Shown here: positions 33,146 through 44,339 of the stretch, piece by piece
Layout of the letters: each line of letters opens with the position of its first letter
How positions within the stretch are numbered: the first letter of the stretch is position 1
Assembly: GCF_963678975.1 (NCBI RefSeq)
Contig: NC_089280.1
Span: forward strand, 32,320,603-32,384,602
Direction: 5' to 3'
DNA: 64,000 bases
DNA from: Dysidea avara
Lineage: Eukaryota > Porifera > Demospongiae > Dictyoceratida > Dysideidae
The notes under the pieces: model-generated
Database searches by the model: none
What the model was told of the DNA's origin: nothing
The model's input: the letters and a program-made list of their open reading frames with translations, nothing else
Program-made: the position numbers and the translations under genes

Positions 33146-34864
33146 GCAACACAATAATTATTTTAGAGGCGCTTAGTATGCACGAAGGTGCTGGGTGACA
33201 GTTTGAAAGCTATTTTAACTTTGGTTTCAGGTGAGTTTGTAATAAATGGTGGTAATATGCAGTTTTCATGAGTTATATAAATAGATTTGGTCTGACAAGG
33301 CATACAGTATTTCTATCAAAAGAATTATGACTCTTCCACAGGGGGTGGGGCCACTCCTTGATTGTCTGTGAATATCCAGGCCAGAAGAATCTCTCCCTTA
33401 CTTTGTGAAAGGTTTTGTCATGTCCCAAATGTCCACCTGCTATCCTGCATGGGATTCACTGAGTATATGTTCTTGCATGCATTTAGGCACTACTAGTTGC
33501 CAGTGTTCTGTTTTACTTTGGTGATCATCATACCTGCAATAAAGTACTCCATCCTTTACCTCTAGCTGGTCCCATGATTACCAACAATTGGTAAGTCTGT
33601 TTGGGTGTTCCTCTCAAAGCATTGTCATCAGGCTTTTGACCATCTTCCTTAGATTGTAGTATTGGTTTGCTGATTTCATCAGTCAGTTGGGCCCTTTGGA
33701 GTATTATAACAGTCGACAGGTCCTCATGAGGGCTGGTAGCACCACCTACAGTGCAACAAATGGCAGAGGCACAGGTTCTTCCTTAATGGTTTCATTTGGA
33801 GGTGAGGTCACTAGTTTCAACCGTTGACACTGAGAGCATGGTCTCCTTGACAATACATCGGTATTTCCATGCTGGCTGTATATTTATATGGCTTCACATA
33901 GTGCTAGTTGCAGAGTGAACAATAAGCCACTGGTACTAAAGAGCCACATGAATTATTTAGAAAATCAATATAATAATCTATTTATGTACAAACTATTGCT
34001 ACTATATAAATATCGGTAGCAATGTCGGTCCTCCTACTGTTCTGTATCAATATTGATACTGGTAAAAACTATCATATCAGTAGCCAATAGTTTAGCCGAT
34101 CCGATAATCAGTACACCTCAAGATATGACCATATATATATATCATGTCATGATATAGAACTAACTGTAACATTTGCGAGTTATAAACATATACTAAGTCA
34201 TCATTGTAAGTTAAGGATGTATACAACAAGTAAGTTACCTGGTTTTTAAGTACATGTTACTGCGGCTATACAGTTACAGTGGAAAATTAATTTGGGGGAA
34301 AGGATGTTCATATAATGGAATAGTATATAAAATTGAGCTTTCATACATTTATATACAATACTTTGCTCAGCAACTATATACTTTTTGACAAAATACTCTA
34401 ATTGAGCAGTCAGCATTACTATACAAAGTATACTAGCTAGCCATCTGCAACTTTGCAATTGGGATCCCATTCATGATAGGTTTGCGACCAATTTGGTGTT
34501 TGGATAATCGAGCATTCAGTTAATCAGTGTTCAGATGATCAAGGTTCCACTCTAAATTGTGTGGCTGTTATATTACATTTTTCAATAATGAGTCTGCACA
34601 TGTCATTATATTTCTGTTGCCAATACTAAAATTTGCTTACTAGTTAACATCTTTTATCTACCTTTAGTTACATACAAAGCTATATGTAAAATATGAACAA
34701 TGCAAAATACCAATCTGTAATGTGACAGGATGTTTTCTATTAAAACAGTTAGCCTATACACTAATTAAATGCTCGGGAAGGTAAGCTTTAGTTTGTTGAG
34801 AAGCAAAAGTGATTACAGAAATTTTGGTGACAGGTTTCTAAATTTCTGTTGCATACATACTTTA

Positions 34865-35521
34865 CCCTTAAACCCGCATAATCCAGAAAACTGGATTTGA
34901 TAAAAAACGAATTGAAAACGCACAATACTTTTGCCAATCTACGTAGGTGGTTACAAACAAGCATATGTCATGAAGTGTTTATCTGATCGCTTCGAAAAAC
35001 AGATTTTATTAAGTGGCAAAGAGTAAGCTATCTGCCAGTATATAAACTTTCAACAAACAAACAAGGAACTCACCCACTACGATGCGCCGAATCATTTTCA
35101 GTCCTTCCACGTTTGTATCGCCACTGTTCTCGTCTGACAGTGACGTTATCACGTGATACCTATATATCAACTGAATCGCCATCACGTGAGGAGTAAAATG
35201 AGACCAAGCAAAAGTCGATGTAACAAAGTACGGCCAAGTTATGGCCTCTTGTACATCATTATGTGAAGAAGGAAGACGGAGAGATAGTTTTTGTACTCTT
35301 TTAAAGTGAAGCGAGTATCTCTGGGTTGGATGAACGTGACGAAGTATGGGACCATTTAAACCAATATTTAATGGTGAGTAAGATGGTGTATGTCATTTTT
35401 AGATAGCTTTAACAGTTTTTGTGTTATAGAGTTTAGTTTTACAAGGCATGCATGCGATCCATTTTACTGGATTATGCGTTTTCAGTGCTTGCGTTTTATA
35501 AAACAGCTGCAGGTTTAAGGG
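34865..35521. mobile_element. piggyBac-like non-autonomous element
   Basis: Ends CCCTTAAACC and GGTTTAAGGG, flanked by TTTA (left) and TTAA (right). An inner inverted pair CGCATAATCCAG...TGGAT / ATCCA...CTGGATTATGCG adds to the TIRs. CCC-type ends at TTAA targets are the piggyBac pattern; the left TTTA is one mismatch. No transposase frame seen. Confidence 0.65.
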
Positions 35522-36046
35522 TTAAATCTAGGAAGTTTGGGAGCATGTTTCCCCGGAACATTTTTGAAAAGTATGTATTCTGAGATAGAATCTGGTAAGA
35601 ATTTTTCCCAAACAATCTTTAAAGCTGACATTTAAAATATGTTAAGAGTTGATTGGTATCGGCTGCTTATGCTGACACAGTATCAGGAGCAGGCCAAAGA
35701 GGTGATGTGGAACTACTGTATGTGAAGTTTGAAGCATACAACAGACATGATGCTATTCTGGGAGTCTGGGGGCATGCTCCTAGGAAAATGTTCAGGTTTT
35801 AAACATCCTGAGATACAATTTTAGACTATATTTACTATGGTGCATAGTATAAATAAGTAGTTTTAAAGAAAATTTTAAAAGTGTGACTTTTATTAGGATA
35901 GTTAACTGTTTTATTAGAGTGATCTGAACTTTTGATAACGTCTGCAAATCAATGCAAAATTGTAAAATTGTCTGAATATACTTGACTAGTTTCTGGAACC
36001 TCAGAAACCCCCAGGATTTGCCCCTGATAAGTATCGGTGCAACATC

Positions 36047-37125
36047 TATCATACAGTACGATAGTAACTGTATTGTAGTGACCACAAAGGAGTAGACGTG
36101 GCTCACGATATAACATCACCCAAAAACCAGCTTCAATTATCCCAGACGACGATGAGGCAGTATTGGTTAGGTAAAACTAAGTCCAAACAAGCTTTCAGAT
36201 CTATCCGAAATGCTTTCAACAAGTTGCTAAAGAATTTTATTCAATGGAATTTTCTACTGACTGACTGAGTAAGTAACTGTCTGATTCCTTCAGACAAGCG
36301 TAACTCGATAACAACTAAAGCTACGGGCTTGATTGTTTCACTGTTCAAAGTAGCTTCGGCTCGATAGGTGCCTTTTGGCATACCGCAGCGCATACAATGC
36401 ATTCTTCAAGTACTTACCAGTATCTTCCTTTGTGTCCCATTCATCTTTGCTGACAGCGAAAGGTGTCGATTTGGCAGTAGCACATGATGGCTTCCCTTCG
36501 TAATGGTAATCATCCATATTTTTCATAGTGGCTATTTTGATTGCAGATGTGCTTTTCGAACAGTTCTTGAATTGTACCGCTGTGTAATGGTTTGAACACA
36601 GCCGACAGCAAAGCGCAATGGATACTTCATTTTTCAGATGATAATTAATATAATTGGGGCATGCGGCACCATTTCTTTCGGTATTCATGGATTGCAGAGG
36701 CGTTTTTTCGAGTAGTTCTTGATTCAAAATGCTGTGTAACGGGTTGAACATAGCTGACAATGAAGCGTAATGGATACTTCACTATTCAGTCTTAATAAAA
36801 TTATTTACAAAAAAAAGTTAACAAACAAGTACACGAAAAAATTTGGAAATTTCAACTAGAGTAGGGACCATAGCACATCAATAAAAAGTACTGAAACAAG
36901 TTGGAGTAGTCCATGATATTAAATCACAGTAAAACAATAACAAGTGTTATATCCCTACTGTGCATTTCCATATCTTGAGCACAGTAGGGATATAACACTT
37001 CTTATTGTTTTACTGTGATTTAATATCGTGCACTACTTCAGCTTGTTTCAGTAGTCTTTATTGATGTGCTATGGTCCCTACTCTAATTGAAAATTCCAAA
37101 TTTTTTCGTGTACTTGTGTAAGAAT
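36047..37125 (-). mobile_element. Body-plus-hairpin element, copy 2
   Basis: The body at 36047-36790 starts with atcatacagtacgatagtaac and carries the conserved small frame (36760-36338, - strand). The hairpin at about 36828-37118 has arms of about 130 bp meeting at tgtgcatttccatatcttgagcaca. Same order as 54347-55502. Confidence 0.85.
36338..36760 (-). CDS. Conserved small frame of the body-plus-hairpin element
   Basis: 140 codons. Shares with the copy at 54.65-54.95 kb the stretches EVSI....CRLCS, IKNC.KST.AIKIATMKN and KSTPF.VSKDEWDTKEDTG. The CxxC in CRLC and a following Cys suggest a metal-binding segment. The conserved block ends at a consensus splice donor (gtaagt) in several copies, as if it were an exon. 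No family is recognised. It could be a captured host exon or the remnant of the element's own protein. Confidence 0.5.
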   Translation of the reverse strand: MSAMFNPLHSILNQELLEKTPLQSMNTERNGAACPNYINYHLKNEVSIALCCRLCSNHYTAVQFKNCSKSTSAIKIATMKNMDDYHYEGKPSCATAKSTPFAVSKDEWDTKEDTGKYLKNALYALRYAKRHLSSRSYFEQ

Positions 37126-37477
37126 AATATTATTGTGAATGTCGATGCCTGTATATATAGGAGTTTTAATATTGCTACTATGACTACACAGTGATTTGAT
37201 TTGGGGAATGTTGACCTCAGTCATGTCTAAAAATAGTGTATAGCATTTTAATATTTGGGGAAAAATAGCATACTCACTTTGAAACATGTTAGGATATTAG
37301 CTACAAGATTTAAAGAATTAATAGGTCCATTAGCCTTAATAGACATTCATAGATATAGATATTACTATGTAGTTTATAGCACACTGAAGTAGAGAACACA
37401 CCAACACATTCAGTGTGTATTATTTGACCAATGGCATAGTGTTTTGATAGACATTTACTCACTTTTATTTGTGTTAG

Positions 37478-37810
37478 TTTTTAGTGTTCTGATTGATGCA
37501 CAGTGTAATAAAGTTAATCTGTTGGTGGATGGTCAACCATTTCCTGGTAATACATTGTATAAACCAGTTGGGAGTAGTGGTTCGTTTGTCAGCTGTGAGT
37601 GTAATAGAAATAGAAGAGTAGACTGGTGGGACCCAGAGGGGATGACGGTACCTACATGTGGAAATATCAGCTTGACTACTGAATATTGTGTTGATGAAGC
37701 TCCTAAAAGCATAAGAACTCTTAACTTCACTTCATTTATGTTATCTTCAGCAGGAGCGTATACATGCAGGGCAAAAAATATACTTGCAACTTTGAATATC
37801 AGTGTTTTAG
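37478..37810 (+). CDS. Gene B exon 2: end of signal peptide and Ig-like domain 1
   Basis: Acceptor ttttatttgtgttag ends at 37477 and donor gttagt starts at 37811. The exon is 333 bp, phase 1-1. It encodes FSVLIDAQ (end of the signal peptide), then CNKVNLLVDGQPF. The Ig landmarks are SFVSCECN (B-strand Cys), VDWWDPEG (core Trp) and SSAGAYTCRAKN (F-strand Cys). Several extra cysteines (CECN, PTCGN, EYCVDE) suggest additional disulphides. There is no in-frame ATG just upstream, consistent with a spliced start. Confidence 0.8.
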
Positions 37811-37862
37811 GTTAGTTATTGTTGATGATTTTGTGAGCTCTATAATTTTGTGTTATGTGTAG

Positions 37863-38111
37863 ATCCTCCAACAATTACTAATTATTCAAGGAATATTAAT
37901 GTAGCAATGGGAAGTAATGCAATTTTGTTTTGTGAAGCTACAGATATGGGAAAATTAGTATATACCTGGGAGGAAAAATCTGGAAGCAGTTGGACTACTA
38001 TTATGGGTGCTACCATGTCATCATACACTACAACAATTAGTGGAGAGTACAGATGCATTGTGAGCAATGAGGCTGGATCAGTTAATCGCACTATTACAGT
38101 GAATATATATG
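37863..38111 (+). CDS. Gene B exon 3: Ig-like domain 2
   Basis: Acceptor atgtgtag ends at 37862 and donor gtgagt starts at 38112. The exon is 249 bp, phase 1-1, intact. Encodes DPPTITNYSRNINVAMGSN, then ILFCEATD, LVYTWEEKSG and SGEYRCIVSNEAGS: Cys, Trp and YxC of an Ig domain. The intron before it is only 52 bp, like the short Ig-Ig intron of gene A. Confidence 0.85.
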
Positions 38112-38226
38112 GTGAGTATACTGTTTCATATATGTAGTAACTTGCTAATTATCACCATATGTATGTACAGTTACTTTTTAATTCTATGTTGAACTTTAAA
38201 TTCTTATTTCCCTTGCACAAGTGCTT

Positions 38227-39675
38227 ATCATACAGTACAGTAGTACTGTATATTAGTGAACATGAAAAACTAGGCTTTTTTAGCCAAACGTTCCACCCTA
38301 AAACCAGCTTCAACTTCCTTCATGACAGATTGGCAGCGTTGGTTAGGCACAGCCAAGCCCAAAAATGTTTCAGATTATAACCCCAAACCCTTCCAAAAAC
38401 TTTCTGCAGAATTATAAAATTTTTCATAATTTTATGCTGACTGACTGCCAGACTGATGCCTCCAGGCAAGCCTAACTCGACCATGGATAAGGCTACAGGC
38501 TTGATTTCTTTGCTATTCGATGCAATTTTGCCCCAACTGCAGCACGACAATGCACACATCATGGACTTGCCTATGTCTCCAGTTCTTTTCGCTGGCAACG
38601 GCAGGTGTCGATTCGCAATAACTTGATGTGGCATCCCTGTGGCTGTGCTGTGCTGTCCATAGTTTCTGTAGTGACTGGATTGACTGTAGAGATGCTTTTT
38701 GTACTGTTCTTCATTTCTAATGTTGTGTGACAGGCGGATGATAGTTGCAAACAATGTGTATTGTCTTCCTCCCTTTCTGTTACGTAATTGATTGTTGGAG
38801 CACACGTTCTGATGCAAAATTCCTTTTATGGAATTCCTGGCACTATTCTTAATGCAGTAAGCACTGGTTTATATGTCCTAAAAGTACACGAGAAAATTTG
38901 GAATTTTCAACTAGAGTAGGGACCATAGAACATCAATAAAAAGTACTGAAACAAGTTGGAGTAGTCCAAGATATTAAATCACAGTAAAATAATAAGAAGT
39001 GTTATATCCCTACCGTGCTCAAGATACCATAATGGAAATGTACAGTAGGGATATAACACTTGTTATTATTTTACTGTGATTTAATATCATGGACTACTCC
39101 AACTTGCTTCCGTACTTTTTATCGATGTGCTATGGTCCCTACTGTAGTTGGAAATTCCAAATTTTTTTGTGTACTTGTTTGTTAACTTTTTTTGAAAATA
39201 ACTTTATTATGACTGGTGAACCCCATGCATACTGCATCTGAATGGCGCCATGCGCCCCCCGTTCCCTGTCAGCAAAGATGAATGGGACACAAAGGAGGAC
39301 ACTGGTAAGTCCATGAAGGATGCATTGTACGTACTGCGGTATGCCAAAAGGCACCTGTCGGGCCAATGCGACGTCGAACAGCGAAAAAATCAAGCCCGTA
39401 GCCTTAGCCATTATCGAGTTACGCTTGTTTGAAAGCATCAGTCAGTTACTTACTCAGTTAGTCAGTAGAAAATTCCGTCGAATAAAAAAAAAATTAAATT
39501 CTGTAGCAACTTGTTGAAAGCATTTCGGGTCCATCTGAAAACTTGTGTGGTACCTCACCAATACTGCCTCATCGTTGTCAGGGAAAATTGAGGCTGGTCT
39601 TTGGGTGATGTTATTTCATGAGCCACGCCTACTCCTTTGATCCCTGCTGTACAGTTACTATCATTCTGTATGATT
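38227..39675. mobile_element. Two bodies sharing one hairpin: 1.45 kb inverted structure
   Basis: The left body (38227-38820) starts with tcatacagtacagtag. The hairpin (38882-39180) has arms acagtaggg/ccctac. The right body (39190-39675) is in the opposite orientation and ends with actatcattctgtatgatta. The right body keeps PFPVSKDEWDTKEDTGKS on the + strand and is closer to the 36 kb and 54 kb copies. The left body is much more diverged. Confidence 0.8.
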
Positions 39676-39729
39676 ATGTTATAAAAAAGGAATTTTAGGT
39701 TGGATTAGGGGTCAAGAAAAAAGTAGTGA

Positions 39730-39860
39730 AACAAGAGAATAGTTAAAAGGTGAAACAAGGAAGGTTGCCTATACCTGCAGATATACTAGTGGACATTAAA
39801 TCCTTCACTACGTTTTTCTTTGATCCTTAATCCAACTTAAAATTCCTAATTTTTACTTCT
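39730..39860. repeat. Small hairpin-end fragment
   Basis: aaaaagtagtgaaacaag, then gaaggttgcctatacctgcagatatacta and gatccttaatccaacttaaaattcc. Related to the hairpin at 14.55-15.05 kb and to the outer parts of the other hairpins. Confidence 0.55.
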
Positions 39861-40044
39861 ACTTGTATAAATAAGCGTGAGCCATTACTATGAGTTACAG
39901 TAGAAACAGTTTTGCAATCCTCATGCTACATCAACACCCCAAGTCATGGCCACACAGCAACCTTTCAATTAGACACAATCCTTGTAGAGAATCAGCACCA
40001 AGGATTCTTTTCTGCGATGCATGCCCTAAGTAATTATAGCTGGT

Positions 40045-40352
40045 TAGCTAAGAAAAAATAAGGAATTTTAAACTAGAGTAGGGATCAACTAGAAGATAGT
40101 GCACCAATAAAAAGTAAGCTTGAGTTGGTATTATGACAGCAAATTACTGTAATGCAAAGAAGTGAATATCCCTACTGTGATGTGGAGTTTCCGTAATTGA
40201 AATACACAGTAGGGATATTCACTTCTTTTGTTACAGTAGTTTGCTGTCATAATATACCAACTCAAGCTTGTTTCAGTACTTTTTATTGGTGCACTATATT
40301 CTAGTTGATCTCTACTCTAGTTTTAAATTCCTAATGTTTCTTATACTTGTTT
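40045..40352. mobile_element. Stand-alone hairpin element (variant arms)
   Basis: Arms of about 140 bp: outer actagagtaggga and caataaaaagta, inner gagttggtattatgacagca and gaagtgaatatccctactgtg, mirrored to 40352. The outer part matches the 36.8 kb hairpin; the inner part does not. Confidence 0.82.
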
Positions 40353-40849
40353 CTAATCTTTTTATAGAACTGGTAATCAATCTACGTAACTAGTTTGTTT
40401 CATAAAGATGAATTGATGTAGCTATGGGAAGTCAGAAGACACCATCAATCTTTTCGTTGAATATACATGTACACTGTGATTTTGCACATAAATTAGTGTA
40501 GCTACTGATATTCTACAACAATTGATTTAGTTGAATGATTTATATGTCTTATGGTTTAAGACAAATGTACAGGAAATAAATAAGGGGCCTAAACACAAGG
40601 GTACCAAGAAGTTTGAAAGCAGCTGGAACCCTGGAAAGGCAAACACACACTCAAAAAAGAAACAAAACACACACACATTAGTTGTTAGTTAAATTAGTTT
40701 GTTTAACATATCTGATAGATCCCTTAGTTCTGAGGAGCGACCATTGAAAATTCTGTATGAGCAGGATATTGCAATTCTGGCAGCTTGCAGCTTGATCAAA
40801 CAATGGCTTACAAGCTGGGCATACAGGCCAGTACATCGGTGTTTAATGA

Positions 40850-41640
40850 AATACCTTAGTACTTAGAACTTACACAGCAAAGCAGTGCATTAAGAAACAA
40901 AAGCTATTAAACCATGCCAACTATATTATAAATCAGTACATCCCTCTACTATGCTAAGACACTAATTCTCTGTGAGTGCTATCCCACTAGGGACTTGTGA
41001 GAAGACTAAGAACAAGTTGCTATCCACCTGTCATCTGGAACAGTCAGTTGAACTCAAACACACTATTCTAATTAGCATGTGCTTGTTCTACTTTGCTAAG
41101 AATGAGTTCTTAGCCACCTGTCATCTGGAACAGTCAGTTGAATTCAAACACATGACAAACAATTAGCCGGTATTTATACAAGGGGGTGACACACAGGCAC
41201 TCACTGTAGGTCAACCTGCAACTGCAGTCAAAGTCAAAGGTCAAGGCCACCAAATTCATGCCAAGTCGACGTTTAAGGCTAAGAATGTCTGACCCACAAT
41301 CGAAAAGTACTAAAGTATCGTCGACAAGTCACTGGTCAAAGATTGAAAAAAGACTCTTAGTCACAGGTCAAAGCAAATTTTCGGCGGGTCAAAACTTTAA
41401 CCATGGTTGCAGATTTACCTACAGCGTGTACCTACATGACAACCCCTTGTCATAGAATGAAATACCTGTTAAGAAATGTAAACAATTAAACCATGCCAAT
41501 TAATCAGAATGAACCTGTTCTACTTTGCTAAAAATTAGTTCTTATCCTACACCTGTCATCTGGAGCAATCAGTTGAGCTTAAACATACAAGAAACAAATG
41601 TACTGGCCAGCACAGAAAGTCAAGCAGCACGTACTAAATA
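40850..41640. repeat. Diverged tandem duplication
   Basis: Three copies of a block containing cacctgtcatctgga.ca.tcagttga at about 41028, 41120 and 41553, with gttctactttgctaa before two of them and aaaccatgccaa.tat near 40910 and 41490. Unit size is irregular; no function visible. Confidence 0.65.
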
Positions 41641-41679
41641 AATTATTAGCAGGTTTTATAACATACATAGTCGTGAATA

Positions 41680-42250
41680 ATGAACCCATACATACCGCAT
41701 TAAAAGTAAATCTAAATGCACGCTCCAACAATCAATTACATAATGAAAGTGAGTTGGCCAATATGCTTCATTTTCAGCTATTTCCACCTGTTACACAGCA
41801 TTATAAACAAAGAGTATTACAAGAAGCATCTCTGCAATCGATTCATTTGCCACAGAAAATATGGGCAAGTAGAAGGATAACCAGTCAACACAGCCAGAGG
41901 AAAGCCATATCGTGTTATCACTAATCGACATCTTGCATTGTCAGTGAAAAGAACTGAATACAAAGGACAAAGGTAATGCATGGACCGTAGCTCCTGCGGT
42001 TGGAGACAACTCACATCTCGAGATGAGGTAATGTTGAATAGTGAAGAAATCAGGCCCAAATCCCATAGAAACTTGTTGGCAGAGTATGGGGTTGCTCTGA
42101 AGGTATTTTTGGGCTTGGCTAATCCAAACCAATATCGTTAAGCTGTTATGAAGGTATTGTGAGTCTGGTTTTAGGGTGATATATGTATTTTTGGCCATAA
42201 AACCCAATTCTTCATGATCCCTATAATACAGTTATCGTACTGTAGGATAC
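41680..42250 (+). mobile_element. Diverged body of body-plus-hairpin element
   Basis: Starts tgaacccatacataccgcatt, has acaaaggacaaaggtaatgc at about 41960 (equivalent of the donor region), and ends gatccctataatacagttatcgtactgtagga near 42240. No adjacent hairpin. Confidence 0.55.
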
Positions 42251-42384
42251 TCAAATGTAAGCTTTTAATTTTTTACTTACACTTGTTCCTGAAGAGATCA
42301 TCACATTGTCACCTCATGTTAAACCTGTCTCCTTACATGCTATTAGTGAACATTAGGGTGGTAGAGAAACTCACCTAAAATTTG

Positions 42385-43180
42385 ACTGGTTCCAAAATTG
42401 GATGAGATTATTCGAGCTACAACAGGAATTTTCAAACAACTTGTATGTCTAGATATTTCAAGGCTGTGGGACTTTGCATACCAAGTATCAGCTTCCTCGG
42501 CTTCTTTGTCTAGTGGCAGCAGACCTACAAAGTCATTTCCAATTAATACGTATGATCAGGAAAAAAGGTCGATTCATGGACACCCACAGTTTACAAATCA
42601 CACTTACATTTAATCAACGCTTTAATTTATAGAATAACTCATCTACTTTCTAAATATCCCCAGTTTATTTAATCTAATCCTTTAAATCACACATTACAAA
42701 TGAAATGAAATGAGACGTCACTGGAGTAATATGTAAACATATGGAAATTTGATTAAGTATACATTGTTATACTTTTTACAAACACCGTATACTTCCGTAC
42801 ACTTAAATTTATGGTGCAATTTTTACTCTAGTGACGTCTCATTTTATTTGATTTGTAATTCGTGATTTAAGGGATTTGATTAGATAAACTGGGGATATTC
42901 AGACAGTAGATGAGTTGCTCTTCAAGTCAAAGATATAACACCATTGATTAAATATAAGTGTGATTTGTAAACTGTGGGTGTACCTTTTTTTCCGGATTAT
43001 ACATATTAATCGTAAATGACTTTGCAGGTCTGCTGCCACCAGACAAAGAAGCTGAGGAAGGTGATACTTGGTGTGCAAAGTCCCACAGCCTTGAACTATC
43101 TAACGACATACAAGTTGTTTGAAAATTCTTGTTGTAGCTTGAGTAATCCTGTCCGATTTTGGAGCCTGTCTGATAATGGG
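42385..43180. repeat. 0.8 kb inverted repeat (arms about 370 bp)
   Basis: Left arm 42385-42760 and right arm 42830-43180: shared caaacaacttgtatgtc, caaggctgtgggactttgca, cttctttgtct.gtggcagca, cacccacagtttacaaatca and aatgagacgtcact. The loop is about 70 bp. Arms are 85-90 per cent similar by eye. Confidence 0.88.
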
Positions 43181-44339
43181 TTAGTTACTCTACAGTACAG
43201 CTCAATTACAACTTTGCACACGTGTGGATTAAAATTGCGTGGTACTGAACACAAGAACGCGTGTATATAGCTTAACATTGCATGCATGAAGAATAAAATT
43301 ACATGTTACACATGCATGAATTCGCAGAACATAGACTAGTGCAAGTGTGTTGGTTGTGAAGTTGGCTCTCTGCGTACACACTACTGTACAGTTGTATGGC
43401 AGGTTTCTTGTACAGTAATTATGCTGGATATATGATTGTAATTCAATACACCACAGAAAGTGCATACAGTATACAGTATATTAATGTACGAATTCTGTGC
43501 TATGTTAAGACACACAGTAGTGTGTCGTGCAGCCCAAGAAGCCAGTGCACCACACTGTGAGTACATTAACAGGAAGAGAGAAAAGGTGGTTTTCACACAT
43601 TTGTAGCTCCATTATCCCTTAAACTAAATTTGCTACAGAAGTGCCGGCTAGGTAGAGAAGTCCACATTCCAGATTTGAAGAAAATTGCTCTAGCCATTTC
43701 CGAGATACGTGCAGCCAAAGTTAGGTATTTTTGTGTTTTTTTTCTTTTTTTTCTTCGACTTCTTCTTTTCGCACACTTTACAAAATCTGTCATAAAATGC
43801 AAATGCTTACTCTGATCAAGCTGAAATTTGGTGTACTTAAAAGGGCTCGTTAAAGCGAATCTTAGTACCAAGTTTGTAGGAATCCGATGAAGAGTTATCA
43901 CTGATTATTTGCGTAAAATAAGGTCAAAGGTCTGTCACGCCCACAGGGTAAACCCCTTGAAGAAATCAGCTGCAAATGCTATGTAGATGGAGTAACTATT
44001 GTAGGAGTGTCTTTTTGTGGTTTGAAAGGAATCCAGATAAAGGCCATCGAGATATGACAAAACCAAACCTTTGTCACAATTATGCGATCAATTTTTATTA
44101 ATAAAAAACTATTAGTTATCACTCCTGCCAGGCAAACCACTTAGAACAATGAGCTGAAAATCAGTGTGTAGCTGGAATAATTATCATAGAAAGTCCTTGT
44201 AGTAGTACAGAAGAATTGGAATACAAATCACTGAGTTATGATTCCAAAGCCAACTACGTGTAGCTAGTGCGAGATCGAGATACTCTAATAGAACAGTCAC
44301 CCTAATAGAGCATTCAGCTACGTTTATAACTTACTCCAT

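Larger units (their letters stand above)
30600..33870 (-). pseudogene. Decayed Ty3/gypsy element, integrase and C-terminal part
   Basis: On the - strand the order is: a spacer before integrase (WDQLEVKDGVLYCRYDD near 33590-33545), the integrase zinc-binding region (AGGHLGHDKTFHKVRERFFW at about 33450-33380), the integrase catalytic end (TPYRTQCDGLVEKQNR near 32690), the region after integrase ([14 protein letters not shown] near 31870-31830) and the C-terminal region (YRIQDINRKRKKLVVNFD near 30950-30895). All blocks are collinear with the gypsy element at 48.2-52.1 kb. Two TGTGAC MITEs and another repeat split it, and stops and frameshifts are frequent. No protease or RT remains to the right of 33870. 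Confidence 0.85.
21061..37477 (+). other. Gene B intron 1 (16.4 kb), hosting the satellite
   Basis: Donor gtgagt at 21061; acceptor cttttatttgtgttag ends at 37477. It contains the 8 kb satellite, a decayed gypsy element, several MITEs, a piggyBac-like element and a body-plus-hairpin element. Stretches 29447-29990 and 33870-34860 show no gene or known repeat apart from one CTAATTGAGCAGTCA motif copy at about 34392. Confidence 0.6.

Noticed and set aside
36338..36760. Host gene exon of gene B
   Set aside because: Antisense to gene B and repeated in several transposon-like copies; treated as part of the element.
37444..37477. Start of gene B at 37444 with a TTG codon
   Set aside because: No ATG in frame; the hydrophobic N-terminus is better explained by splicing from 21018-21060 to the acceptor at 37477.
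43593..43901. 102-codon - strand frame and its + strand partner
   Set aside because: Lies in the body of the minisatellite element, low-complexity KKRK tract, and the copy at 62.1 kb does not keep the frame.
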